A DNA stretch of 64,000 bases from JAJFUE01 sp039683515 (GCA_039683515.1 JBDKRG010000008.1:120448-184447); one strand, 5' to 3'; shown: positions 16,132-26,460, numbered from the stretch's first letter. Translations and numbers: made by a program. Notes: generated from the letters alone by a model not told the origin.

Positions 16132-16157
16132 ATCGGCGGCTCGCCCGAGCCGCCGAT
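16132..16157 (-). terminator. Terminator for the leftward gene at 16187
   Basis: Perfect 10-bp stem ATCGGCGGCT / AGCCGCCGAT with a 6-nt loop. On the minus strand it is followed by TTTCTTATTTTT, which overlaps the end of tsaE. Confidence 0.75.
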
Positions 16158-16186
16158 CCCCACCTCGTGGTCTTTCCCCACTCCCG

Positions 16187-16546
16187 TCAAACTTCCGGCT
16201 GCGTCAAACCGCTGTCGGAGAGGAAATCCGGTTGCGTGGTGTGCACCGAATTGTCATCCCCCTCCTGCAAGACTTTGCGCACCATGCCGACCAGGTGCTC
16301 GCGCTGCTCGTTGAGCGCGCGGACGAAGCGGCCCCTCAGCATCGATGACTGATCCGGGCAAACCGATTGGAAAAACTGGGCATATTCGCGTTCCATCGCG
16401 TCCAGATACGGCAGATCCATTTCGTCGTCCAGCATTGTCGTGAGGCGCTTCTTGGCGGCGGGATCCAGACGCCGGACGCGCTCCAGCAGGGCGGCGACCG
16501 CCTGGGCATTGCGGGGGTTATCCGATGGACTCGACGGCAACTGCAT
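16187..16546 (-). CDS. Hypothetical helical protein
   Basis: 119 aa. AAGGAG lies 8 nt before the ATG and a strong terminator follows, so it is a real single-gene unit between tsaE and lon. There is no signal peptide or membrane segment. The sequence is mainly charged helix (VAALLERVRRLDPAAKKRL, EMDLPYLDAMEREYAQFF, RALNEQREHLVGMVRKVL). I do not recognise a family. Nothing in the context assigns a role. Confidence 0.7.
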   Translation of the reverse strand: MQLPSSPSDNPRNAQAVAALLERVRRLDPAAKKRLTTMLDDEMDLPYLDAMEREYAQFFQSVCPDQSSMLRGRFVRALNEQREHLVGMVRKVLQEGDDNSVHTTQPDFLSDSGLTQPEV

Positions 16547-16649
16547 GGGATTGACTCCTTAAATCGTGTTCGAGCTCTCGCTCACGGCAAGGGTAAAAGC
16601 AATTGCCGGGCCATGTGGATGGGTAAGTTGGTACACATCGCCCCCCCAT

Positions 16650-16790
16650 CGTGCTCGTGCGTCGTGCGTCGTAATCGTAATCGAATATCGAAACATAACT
16701 CACGCCGACCCGGCCTCGGCGTCATGGTCCCGGGCGGCGACTGACGATTCTCGATTACGATTACGAGCACGATTACGACGCACGAGCACG
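16650..16790. repeat. Inverted pair of TCGTAATCG tracts
   Basis: A + oriented tract (16650-16690: GTGCTCGTGCGTCG units then TAATCG units) faces a - oriented one (16751-16790: TCGATTACGATTACGAG ...). They are separated by about 60 bp that contain another short dyad (CGCCGACC...GGCCTCGGCG). Together they could fold into one long hairpin ahead of lon. Confidence 0.8.
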
Positions 16791-16934
16791 AATGATGCGC
16801 GGCTGATCACCCGGCGCTGAACAATAAATTTCTTGAATCCCGCCCCTAAGTAGCCGACCATATTGATTAGGTATATGTACTTGATTGAGACGGATGTGAT
16901 GAATCTCGATCAGGAAAATGCAAGGCAAGGGTCC

Positions 16935-19331
<2,397 letters not shown>

Positions 19332-19338
19332 ACCATTT

Positions 19339-19396
19339 GCAGTAGCCTGAGCGTGAGCGAGGGATCAAGTGCAGTAGCCCGAGCGTGAGCGAGGGA
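19339..19396 (+). repeat. Two direct copies of a GAGCGTGAGCGAGGG repeat
   Basis: Copies at 19339-19364 and 19371-19396 share GCAGTAGCC(C/T)GAGC followed by GTGAGCGAGGGA, spaced 32 bp start to start, in the lon-yggL gap. Further copies lie at 19848-19873 and 41380-41405, all in + orientation. Confidence 0.9.
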
Positions 19397-19415
19397 CTTT
19401 TAAAGGAAAAGAAAC

Positions 19416-19778
19416 ATGAAAAAGCGCCTGCGCAAGAAGTACCATCTCAAGGAATTCACCCAATATATTTTTGGCGTGGGCTTCCAATTCGATGCCGCCG
19501 ACGATCAGCAGAGCGAAGCTCTGTTCGATGAGTTCATCGATTTCATCGAATCGCAGAAACTCGGCTTCGGCGGCGGCGGCATGGGCAATCAGTGGGACGG
19601 CTTCATCGAGGCCGACAGGAAATCCGTCACCGAAGAGCAGCGCAACAGCGTGATCGAATGGCTGGTCCAGAACGATCGGATCACGGCCTACACCGTCACC
19701 CCGCTGATGGACGGCTGGAACGGCCCGCTGATGGACCTCGATCCCGAGTCGGTCGAATACACGAAAAAGTCGAAATAA
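19416..19778 (+). CDS. yggL: YggL-family (DUF469) 50S ribosome-associated protein
   Basis: 120 aa with AAAGGA 9 nt before the ATG. The N-terminal MKKRLRKKYHLKEF and the following GVGFQFD, FDEFIDFIESQKLGFGGGG and WLVQNDRITAYTVTPL segments match DUF469. E. coli YggL binds the 50S subunit and has been linked to ribosome assembly. It probably forms its own unit: repeats lie before it and a strong terminator after it. Confidence 0.88.
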   Translation: MKKRLRKKYHLKEFTQYIFGVGFQFDAADDQQSEALFDEFIDFIESQKLGFGGGGMGNQWDGFIEADRKSVTEEQRNSVIEWLVQNDRITAYTVTPLMDGWNGPLMDLDPESVEYTKKSK

Positions 19779-19803
19779 TCCGATTGCGATTCGCGAACAA
19801 TCG

Positions 19804-19838
19804 AACGCACGGCGGGCTCATATTCACCGCCGTGCGTT
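19804..19838 (+). terminator. Terminator after yggL
   Basis: Perfect 12-bp stem AACGCACGGCGG / CCGCCGTGCGTT with an 11-nt loop, followed by TCGCATTTT. Confidence 0.75.
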
Positions 19839-19847
19839 TCGCATTTT

Positions 19848-19873
19848 GCAGTAGCCCGAGCGTGAGTGAGGGA
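19848..19873 (+). repeat. GAGCGTGAGTGAGGG repeat copy
   Basis: A third copy of the 26-bp repeat (one change, GTGAGT for GTGAGC), just after the yggL terminator. Confidence 0.85.
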
Positions 19874-19899
19874 TTATACGTGAACGGATGAACGTCTGA

Positions 19900-20988
19900 A
19901 TGAGATCAAGCGGTTCCGCCAAATCCAGCACGGTGCCGACTATGCAACTACCCACCTGCTTTCGCGATCTGATTTGCGCATTCAACGCCGCAAACCTTAA
20001 GTGTTACGTACTCATCATGCTATCGGCGCTTCCATTGGCTGGATGCCATCTGGCGTTGTCGAAGGCGATCATGGATCCACGTATTTCGAGCCAGTATGTG
20101 TATCCGTTTGGGGAAGCCCCAAAGCTCGTTCTAAACGAGACTGTCGGAAAGCAGTTGCCACATGGCGAAAAGGAATTCTCAGGCAAAATCATTAGCTCGC
20201 GTTACCCAGAATATTCCGGACTGAAGGAATTCATTCAGGCGTTCGATTCGGCTTTGAACAAAAATCTCGAACGAGTCGGATTGACATACGATTTCCGCCC
20301 ACTCGTGCATTTCATTTATGTTCAAGATTGGCCATGCACCTATGAGGGCAAGGTGCTGACTTCGTCCGATCTGCCTCAAGTCATCGCGATCCAGTGTTGT
20401 GTTTTGCCTTACGATACACAACCGACATCAGGCACGGAAGTGTCAGGCCGCGTCAGACTGATCCGTGACAATGTATTCTGCATTGTTCATGAGATGACCG
20501 AGTTCAATCTTCTCGCCCGCCCGAATTCAAGGATTTTGGGAGATTATTCCGGCAGTTATCAATATCGATTTATAAAGTTACGCGCGAAATTTCGAAATGA
20601 AACGCGTTGGTTTCGGGAGAGCATCTCGAATTACGTTGCCGATGGAACATGCCGGGATCTTGGCCTCAATACCAGGCTGAACTCAGATGACCAGAAACTG
20701 AACGAAATTGGCGAATCGATTCTGTGTTGGAACAATTTGGATAAGGGGACGAGGCCTGGATGGGAATATTACGACGCATCCGATGCATTACTTGCCCGAA
20801 TCATTCGGTCGAATCCCCCCAACACATTGCCCAGAATCATGACAGAATTAAATACCCATGAATCCATCGATGGCGTGGTTCTCGATAAGGCCATCGCTAA
20901 AATCACAAGCCGAACGCTAAAGGAATATGTCAAGGCTGGCGGGCTTAAATCGAACATCGGCGCCAAAAAATTAAGGCATGGTCACTGA
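19900..20988 (+). CDS. Putative lipoprotein with degenerate gluzincin-like HExxE motif
   Basis: At most 362 aa. The start is uncertain: ATG 19900 or ATG 19942, neither with a Shine-Dalgarno. A hydrophobic run ending LPLAGC near residue 49 looks like a lipobox, so the mature protein would be lipid-anchored. Later FCIVHEMTEF (HExxE where zincins have HExxH) is followed by WFRESISNYVADG, which resembles the third-ligand Glu helix of gluzincin metallopeptidases. If homologous, the second His is lost. Base composition is clearly lower in G+C than lon or purL, suggesting recent transfer. I cannot name the family. Confidence 0.6.
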   Translation: MRSSGSAKSSTVPTMQLPTCFRDLICAFNAANLKCYVLIMLSALPLAGCHLALSKAIMDPRISSQYVYPFGEAPKLVLNETVGKQLPHGEKEFSGKIISSRYPEYSGLKEFIQAFDSALNKNLERVGLTYDFRPLVHFIYVQDWPCTYEGKVLTSSDLPQVIAIQCCVLPYDTQPTSGTEVSGRVRLIRDNVFCIVHEMTEFNLLARPNSRILGDYSGSYQYRFIKLRAKFRNETRWFRESISNYVADGTCRDLGLNTRLNSDDQKLNEIGESILCWNNLDKGTRPGWEYYDASDALLARIIRSNPPNTLPRIMTELNTHESIDGVVLDKAIAKITSRTLKEYVKAGGLKSNIGAKKLRHGH

Positions 20989-21010
20989 CGGATTTAACTC
21001 GGCCGGTCAA

Positions 21011-21460
21011 TTATTCGGATTCGTGATTTTTGATTTTCTCCAAATCGAGCAGATCCTGTGGCCGGCCGCAAAGACGTTTGTTTTCGATCAAGTCTCCCTT
21101 GCCGATTACATGTATACGAAGCTCTCCATGCACGACATCCTCACGACGCACCCAACAATCGGTAAACTTCAGGCCGGATGGCTTCGTCAGCACGTCGATT
21201 CGTTCCGCCGAAGTTCCTATTTGATAAACGGTTCCCTCGACGGCGAAATCTTCCCAGGTGGCATCCGACAGCGGAACACCGAATTCGGCGAGAGATGCAA
21301 ATACCTTTTTCGCGTTTTCCTCGGTAGGGTTCACCCACACATCATGATCCTTGGTGAACCGCGGTTCCGTGTAATGCATCACCGCATGCGCACCAATGAC
21401 CAGGTACTCAACCCCGTGCTCGTTGAATATGTGTAACAGTTCTTTGAAATACGGCTTCAT
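21011..21460 (-). CDS. AbiEii-like minimal nucleotidyltransferase
   Basis: 149 aa. EYLVIGAHAVMHYTEPRFTKDHDVWV is the nucleotidyltransferase core here: a degenerate hG-(G/S) loop, then Arg, then Asp-x-Asp (DHD) for metal binding. The C-terminal half has strands and a RLCGRPQDLLDLEKI helix typical of AbiEii/DUF6036-type enzymes. Such proteins are toxin-like or accessory in two-gene modules. Its start lies inside the 3' end of the small upstream gene (53-bp overlap), so the two are coupled. G+C is lower than the neighbours. The substrate is unknown. Confidence 0.7.
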   Translation of the reverse strand: MKPYFKELLHIFNEHGVEYLVIGAHAVMHYTEPRFTKDHDVWVNPTEENAKKVFASLAEFGVPLSDATWEDFAVEGTVYQIGTSAERIDVLTKPSGLKFTDCWVRREDVVHGELRIHVIGKGDLIENKRLCGRPQDLLDLEKIKNHESE

Positions 21461-21623
21461 CGGGATTGATGCCTTTGGCTTCGTAGTATTCCAGCGTCAT
21501 TTCTGCGGCGGCATCCCAGATAACCGAAGATCCGGCTTCGCGCCAGAATTCCCGGTCGAAAGCGATCTGCGCTTCCTTGTCTTCCATTCGGCATAATTGT
21601 GTTTTAAAAACCGGTTTGCTCAT
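21408..21623 (-). CDS. Small partner protein of the nucleotidyltransferase (antitoxin-like)
   Basis: 71 aa. FDREFWREAGSSVIWDAAAEM and a C-terminal DEAVFQRTVTHIQR resemble small proteins commonly encoded just before nucleotidyltransferases, with a 'DAAxEM ... LQRT' pattern. No DNA-binding fold is evident. ATG 21623 lies 6 nt after a TATAAT box and has no Shine-Dalgarno, so the mRNA may be leaderless. By position it would be the neutralising or partner subunit, which is inference. Confidence 0.65.
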   Translation of the reverse strand: MSKPVFKTQLCRMEDKEAQIAFDREFWREAGSSVIWDAAAEMTLEYYEAKGINPDEAVFQRTVTHIQRARG

Positions 21624-21628
21624 ATCGT

Positions 21629-21642
21629 GATTATATATAATC
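21629..21642 (-). promoter_or_regulatory. -10 box inside a 14-bp perfect palindrome
   Basis: GATTATATATAATC (21629-21642) is its own reverse complement. On the minus strand it contains TATAAT, followed by 6 nt and the ATG at 21623. The -35 region is poor (GGCGGA at 17 bp). Likely promoter plus operator of the nucleotidyltransferase module. Confidence 0.5.
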
Positions 21643-21645
21643 CGA

Positions 21646-24600
21646 CTACTCTTCCGCCAGCGCGCTTTTCCAGGCGGCCTTGGCTTCCTTGAGGTCGAGG
21701 CGCACGATCGGCTGGCCGCCGTGGGCGGTGACGAGGAGGTAGGGCTCTTCGCTCACCACGCCGACGCGGCCCAGCGGCAGGCCGTTGAAGATCGCCTCGA
21801 ATTCCTTGGCGTTTTCCGGGTCGACCGTCGCGATGAACCGGCCGGCGCTTTCGCTGAACAGGCACTCGGTCTCGTTCATGCCCTCGCCGGTCGGGATCGC
21901 CTCGAGCTCGACGGCGAGGCCGAGCTCGCCGCCCATCGCGACCTTTGCAAACCCCGCCGCGAGGCCGCCCAGCGCCGGCGCGTGCAGCGACCGAACCAGC
22001 CCGGCCTTGACCGCGCTCTCGGTCGCTTCGTAAATCTTCCAGACGCTGCCCGCATCGACCGACGGGGCCTTGCCGCCGATTGTCGGGCCGTCGTCCCAGC
22101 CCCGCCCGGCGCGCTCGCTCGCCATCCAGGCGTATTCGCTGCCGCCCAGCTCCGAGCGCGTCTGGCCGATGACGTAGACAAGGTCGCCCGGGCGCTTGGC
22201 TTCGAGCGTCACCGCCTTGCCGATGTCGTCGATCCGGCCGATGGCCGAGAACAGGACCGACGGCGGGATCGAGATCTTGCGGCCGCCGCGGCTCGAGTCG
22301 TTCTTCATCGAGTCCTTGCCCGAGATGAGCGGGACGCCGAACGCGACGCAGTAGTCGTAGAGCCCCTGGTTGGCGCGAACGAGTTGCGCAAGTTTATACG
22401 CTCCGTCCGGCGTCGAGGCCGACTCGACGGGGTCGGGCCAGCAGAAGTTGTCGAGGCCGGCGATGTAGTCGAACCGGCCGCCGACGGCGATGATGCGGCG
22501 AATGGCTTCGTCAATCACCCAGCCCATCATGTTGTAGCAGTCGAGGTCGCCGAGGTGGGAGTTGAAGCCGGCCGACAGGACGATCCCTTCGGTGCCGCCG
22601 TATTCGGCGATGAAGACGGTGGCGTCGCTCGGGACGTCGCGCTCGGCGCCGACCCACGGCTTGACGACCGTGCGCCCCTTGACCTCGTGGTCGTACTGGC
22701 GGGCCTTGGTCTCGTCCGAGGCGAGGTTGAGCCGCATGAGGAGCGCCAGCAACTCGCCGGTCAGGTCCGAGCCCTTCGGCATCGCGGGCCGGTCGAACTG
22801 CGGGCGCCGCCATTTGGCGCGCAGCTGGTAGCGCGGGTCGCCTTCGTGGAGGAACTGCATGTCGATGAGGGCGACGACTTCGCCGCCGTGGCGCAGCGTG
22901 AGGCGGCCGGACGTCGTGAACGTGCCGAGGACGCTCAGTTCCACATCGCGCCGTTTGGCGAGTTCCTTCAGCGCCTCGATCTTGTCCGGCGGGACGGCGA
23001 GCGTCATCCGCTCCTGCGCCTCGCTGAGCCAGATCTCCCAGGGCTGAAGCCCTTCGTATTTCAAGGGCGCGCTCGAGAGGTCGACGTCGGCGCCGCCGGT
23101 CATGTCGGCCATCTCGCCGACGGAGCTGGACAGGCCGCCCGCGCCGTTGTCGGTCACCGCGCTGTAGAGCCCCAGGTCGCGCGCCTCGATCAGCCAGTCG
23201 GACATTTTCTTCTGCGTAATGGGGTCGCCGATCTGGACGGCCTGGACGGGGGAGTCGGCGTGAAGCTCCTCGCTGCTGAACGTCGCGCCGTGGATGCCGT
23301 CCTTGCCGATGCGGCCGCCGGTCATGACGATCAGGTCGCCGGGCTTGGGCGACTTGACCGACGCGGGCCGGCCGTCGGGGACGGTCTTGGGCATGATCCC
23401 GAGCGTGCCGCAGTAGACGAGCGGCTTGGCCATGTAGCGCGGGTCGAAGAATTCCCAGCCGACGCCGTACGGGATGCCCGACTGGTTGCCGCCGTCGATG
23501 ACGCCCTTGTGGACGCCGTCGCGCAGGCGGCGCGGGTGCATCATCCCCTCGGGGACGGCCGAGTCGTCGGTCTCGGGCGAGGCGAAGCAGTAGCCCCAGA
23601 CATTGATCAAAAGTTCCGCGCCGAGGCCGGTCCCGAGCGGGTCGCGGTTGCAGCCGACGATGCCGGTCATGGCGCCGCCGTAGGGCTCCAGGGCGCTCGG
23701 CGAGTTGTGCGTCTCGACCTTGTAGACGAGGTCCATGCGGTCGTTGAACGCGATCACGCCGGCGTTGTCGTGGAAGACCGAGACGAGCCACGGCCGGCGC
23801 TTGGCGACCTCGGTCGTGGCGCCGCGGACGTAGGTCTTGAACAGCGAGTCGATCGTGCGGCGCGAGCCGTCCTCGTCCTCGAAGTCGATCAGGGCGTTAA
23901 AGATCTTGTGCTTGCAGTGCTCGCTCCAGGTCTGGGCGAGCATCTCGAGCTCGACGTCGGTCGGGCGGCCGTCGAGGCCCGCGGCCCGGCGCTCGGCCTG
24001 GACGGCTTCGGAGGCGAAGTGGTCGCGGATCGTTTGCATTTCGACCAGCGACAGCGACAGCGTGCGGCTCGAGCTGATCTTCTGAAGCTCCTCGTCGCTG
24101 ACGGCGAGGTCGACGCGCTCGACGCGGCGCTCGAACTTGCCGGTGACCTTCGGGACGCGGATCTCGGGCCGGCCGGCCCGCCACTCCTCGGGCGAGATGA
24201 CCTCGATCGTCTCGATGAGCGTGTTGGCCAGCAGGTCGCGGCCGAGATTCTCGGCCTGCTTGCGGGTCAGGTTGCCGCCGGAAATCAGGTAGCTGGTCGC
24301 CGTGTAGACGGCTTCGTCCTTCTCCAATTGGCGCCCGAGGATATCGACGAGCGCGGCGCGGGCGGTGCGGCCGACGTTGTCGGTGACGCCCGGCTTGAAG
24401 CCGACGATGACCATCCAGTCGAAGGCTTCGCCGGGCTCGAGGCGCGGCGCGGCGCTCTCCTGGATGACCGGGTCGGTGAATTCGCGCGCGACGGCCTCGA
24501 GTTCGCTCGGCTCGAGCGCGACGTCGAAAATCAGGATGTCGCGCGTGCGCACGCGCAGCGACGGATAGCCGAGGTGCTTGGCGGCGCTGTGGGCGACGTG

Positions 24601-24669
24601 TTCGCCGCGGGCGTCGGCGACGCCGGGCTTGAGTCCGATTTCGAGCCGGTTGGGGCGCTGGGCGGTCAT
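21646..24669 (-). CDS. purL: Phosphoribosylformylglycinamidine synthase, PurS-PurL fusion
   Basis: 1007 aa. Converts FGAR to FGAM in purine synthesis using ammonia from a separate glutaminase (PurQ). The N-terminal 160 residues hold two PurS-like repeats (IGLKPGVADARGE at 10-22, then VGFKPGVTDNVG). The synthase part follows: WSEHCKHK, HDNAGVIAF, ETHNSPSALEPYGGA, GNQSGIPYG, DNGAGGLSS and ISGKDSMKND. It ends without a PurQ glutaminase domain, so PurQ must be elsewhere. The AGGA used as Shine-Dalgarno 7 nt before ATG 24669 comes from the GTCCTGAGT repeat upstream. G+C-rich, native-looking. Confidence 0.93.
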   Translation of the reverse strand: MTAQRPNRLEIGLKPGVADARGEHVAHSAAKHLGYPSLRVRTRDILIFDVALEPSELEAVAREFTDPVIQESAAPRLEPGEAFDWMVIVGFKPGVTDNVGRTARAALVDILGRQLEKDEAVYTATSYLISGGNLTRKQAENLGRDLLANTLIETIEVISPEEWRAGRPEIRVPKVTGKFERRVERVDLAVSDEELQKISSSRTLSLSLVEMQTIRDHFASEAVQAERRAAGLDGRPTDVELEMLAQTWSEHCKHKIFNALIDFEDEDGSRRTIDSLFKTYVRGATTEVAKRRPWLVSVFHDNAGVIAFNDRMDLVYKVETHNSPSALEPYGGAMTGIVGCNRDPLGTGLGAELLINVWGYCFASPETDDSAVPEGMMHPRRLRDGVHKGVIDGGNQSGIPYGVGWEFFDPRYMAKPLVYCGTLGIMPKTVPDGRPASVKSPKPGDLIVMTGGRIGKDGIHGATFSSEELHADSPVQAVQIGDPITQKKMSDWLIEARDLGLYSAVTDNGAGGLSSSVGEMADMTGGADVDLSSAPLKYEGLQPWEIWLSEAQERMTLAVPPDKIEALKELAKRRDVELSVLGTFTTSGRLTLRHGGEVVALIDMQFLHEGDPRYQLRAKWRRPQFDRPAMPKGSDLTGELLALLMRLNLASDETKARQYDHEVKGRTVVKPWVGAERDVPSDATVFIAEYGGTEGIVLSAGFNSHLGDLDCYNMMGWVIDEAIRRIIAVGGRFDYIAGLDNFCWPDPVESASTPDGAYKLAQLVRANQGLYDYCVAFGVPLISGKDSMKNDSSRGGRKISIPPSVLFSAIGRIDDIGKAVTLEAKRPGDLVYVIGQTRSELGGSEYAWMASERAGRGWDDGPTIGGKAPSVDAGSVWKIYEATESAVKAGLVRSLHAPALGGLAAGFAKVAMGGELGLAVELEAIPTGEGMNETECLFSESAGRFIATVDPENAKEFEAIFNGLPLGRVGVVSEEPYLLVTAHGGQPIVRLDLKEAKAAWKSALAEE

Positions 24670-24674
24670 GATTA

Positions 24675-24733
24675 AGTCCTGAGTCCTGAGTGCTGAGTGC
24701 TGGGTCCTGAGTCCTGGGTCCTGAGTGTCGGGT
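24675..24733. repeat. GTCCTGAGT / GTGCTGAGT word tract upstream of purL
   Basis: About six imperfect 7-9-bp units (GTCCTGA, GTGCTGA, GTCCTGG) lie in tandem between purL and vapC. On the minus strand they read CAGGACT and supply the AGGA ahead of purL. Confidence 0.8.
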
Positions 24734-24795
24734 GTGACCCGCATCCGGGAACTTCCCATTAAACCGCCCGCGGAAACTTTTGGCAACAGCGGCTT

Positions 24796-25164
24796 TTATT
24801 GATTGGAGAATGGATCGAGGACCTGAAGGTTCGATATGCCCGCGAAATCCTCGGTGTTGCGTGTGACCAAGGGAACATTGTGAACCAAAGCGGTGGCGGC
24901 AATCATCGCGTCGGCCAGTTTGATTTTGTGGTTGCGGCGAAGTTGGATACAGGCCTGGGTGACTGCATCGTCCAGGGGGATCACGCATGCCATGCGAAAC
25001 AATTTTTCGAAGTGCTCGCGTTGCGCCTCTGTCAGCTGTGAATAACCAAGAACCTCGATCTTTGTAATAATGGAGAAGGAGACGTCCGGCCGATCCAGCC
25101 ATGCATCAAGGAACACATGCTCCGGCATGACCGAATAAATTACGATGTTGCTGTCGATGAGCAT
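24796..25164 (-). CDS. vapC: VapC-type PIN-domain ribonuclease toxin
   Basis: 122 aa. LIDSNIVIY (Asp4), SIITKIEVLGY (Glu), KLADAMIAATAL (Asp) and TRNTEDF (Asp) are the four acidic PIN positions, all present. VapC toxins cut tRNA or rRNA. It starts 3 bp after the antitoxin stop, and the pair is transcribed leftward. Lower G+C than purL. Confidence 0.9.
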   Translation of the reverse strand: MLIDSNIVIYSVMPEHVFLDAWLDRPDVSFSIITKIEVLGYSQLTEAQREHFEKLFRMACVIPLDDAVTQACIQLRRNHKIKLADAMIAATALVHNVPLVTRNTEDFAGISNLQVLDPFSNQ

Positions 25165-25167
25165 GAT

Positions 25168-25422
25168 TCAGTTTCCGCGGCGCAATGGGCGCTCTTCGCG
25201 ACCGGACCGCTGCCACTGGACGGGGTTTTCGATTCCCGCGATCGGGCCCAATTTGCGAAGCTCGCGGATGCAGTCGATGATCCCTTTTGGTTCGGAGGAG
25301 ACGGCCGGCTGCAAAACGATGACGGCCTCAATGGGACCGGGCTGTATTTTCTCGGAGAGGCGGGTGTGCACGGTCAACCATCCATCCGAATCGATTTCCG
25401 CCGTGGTTTTGATCGTGTTCAT
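25168..25422 (-). CDS. VapB-like antitoxin
   Basis: 84 aa from the ATG at 25422, which has AAAGG 7-8 nt upstream. TIKTTAEIDSDGWLTVHT and IEAVIVLQP look like a short swapped-hairpin/AbrB-like N-terminus, and the C-terminal half would wrap the PIN toxin. It is assigned by position, 3 bp before vapC, and by small size. The DNA-binding class is not certain. Confidence 0.7.
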   Translation of the reverse strand: MNTIKTTAEIDSDGWLTVHTRLSEKIQPGPIEAVIVLQPAVSSEPKGIIDCIRELRKLGPIAGIENPVQWQRSGREERPLRRGN

Positions 25423-25446
25423 GGACGGACCTTTCGCATGGGAACC

Positions 25447-25460
25447 GTCGGGCTCCCGAC
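25447..25460 (-). promoter_or_regulatory. Candidate vapBC operator
   Basis: GTCGGG-CT-CCCGAC, a perfect 6-bp dyad 25 nt upstream of the antitoxin start and next to an AT-rich CATAGAT that could serve as the -10. Confidence 0.4.
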
Positions 25461-25596
25461 ATCTATGATCCATATCCTTAATTTATCATGGCGTATGCCC
25501 GCATGCCAGTCAGGGATTTCAGCCCGGTTAATATTTTTAGGGGCCAGAAGCGTGGCGGTTTTATCATTGAATCAAACGACGAATGGAGGGCCGCCC

Positions 25597-26073
25597 ATGA
25601 ACACCAGGACACTCTTTCTGTTGCCGCTGATGGTGCTTGCGCTTGCCTCGCCGGCATTCGCGCAGAACTCGGTGATCCGGATCAGCTTTGCGGATTCGGA
25701 CCTGCCGGACATCAACGTCAGCGGCAAAATCTCGACCCAGCCCTACGGCGTTTCCGACACGCCCAAGGTGGCGCGGGCCCGGGCCGAGGTGGCGCTCAAG
25801 ACCCCGCCGCCGATCCTCGAGGCGTTCGCGATCCAGTGGCAACCGCTCCACACCGTCCAGGAGACGATCCTGCGCAATTCGCCGCCGGAATCGCCCTACG
25901 GCGATTTTTCGGGCCTGTCGTTTTATTTCAATCTGGATGAGCCGCGCAGCCAGTCGGTCGATCACCAGAGCGAATTCAAGGCCTTGCCCGAGTACGACAC
26001 GGAAGAGTACCTGGCGCAACTGGCCGAGTGGAAGCGCGAGCAGGTCCGCGCCCGGATGATGCTGGATCCCTGA
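25597..26073 (+). CDS. Secreted protein of unknown function
   Basis: 158 aa. GGAGGG stands 6 nt before the ATG. Signal peptide 1-22 (MNTRTLFLLPLMVLAL ... AFA). The mature protein is acidic and Pro-containing, with SFADSDLPDINVSGKI, SPYGDFSGLSFYFNLDEP and a Glu/Arg-rich C-terminus (YLAQLAEWKREQVR). There is no Cys, no repeats and no family I recognise. It converges on the next gene with only 3 bp between stops. Confidence 0.75.
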   Translation: MNTRTLFLLPLMVLALASPAFAQNSVIRISFADSDLPDINVSGKISTQPYGVSDTPKVARARAEVALKTPPPILEAFAIQWQPLHTVQETILRNSPPESPYGDFSGLSFYFNLDEPRSQSVDHQSEFKALPEYDTEEYLAQLAEWKREQVRARMMLDP

Positions 26074-26076
26074 CGT

Positions 26077-26460
26077 CTACATCGACGGCATGCTGACGGC
26101 CGCGATCCTGAACTCCTCGCCGTGCTGATTGACTTCGATGACGATCAGCCGGCCTGAATCCGCAACCACCGCCGAGATCGCCCGCTGGCCGGTGAAGGCC
26201 TTCGTGTACTGCCACCTCAGGTCGCTCTCGGAGCGCACGAGGTTGCGGATTTCCTGCGCGGCCACGACCGATCTGGCCGCGACACCCCGCTCGCAGATCC
26301 AGTTCATGCCGGCTTGGTCGTTCTTCATGGCTGCCCGGACGAAGATCCTGGCCGCCCCGACCGGCGACGTCGGCCTGGGCGCGCGTTGCATCTCGACGAT
26401 GGTGTAACCGAAATAACCGAACACGCCCATGATCCCGAGAATCAACAGGAATCTGACCAT
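26077..26460 (-). CDS. Membrane-anchored hypothetical protein
   Basis: 127 aa. GGGGAGGG lies 7 nt before the ATG. One membrane helix (about 3-22, FLLILGIMGVFGYFGYTIV) is followed by an exported domain: SPVGAARIFVRAAMKNDQAGMNWIC, then a beta-rich end (AVVADSGRLIVIEVNQHGEEFRIA). This layout loosely resembles DUF4878/NTF2-like 'lumazine-binding' anchored domains, but that is a weak match. Confidence 0.7.
   Translation of the reverse strand: MVRFLLILGIMGVFGYFGYTIVEMQRAPRPTSPVGAARIFVRAAMKNDQAGMNWICERGVAARSVVAAQEIRNLVRSESDLRWQYTKAFTGQRAISAVVADSGRLIVIEVNQHGEEFRIAAVSMPSM

Noticed and set aside
19339..19396. Two GAGCGTGAGCGAGGG copies as a mini-CRISPR
   Set aside because: The intervening sequence is only 6 bp, and other copies are single and far apart.
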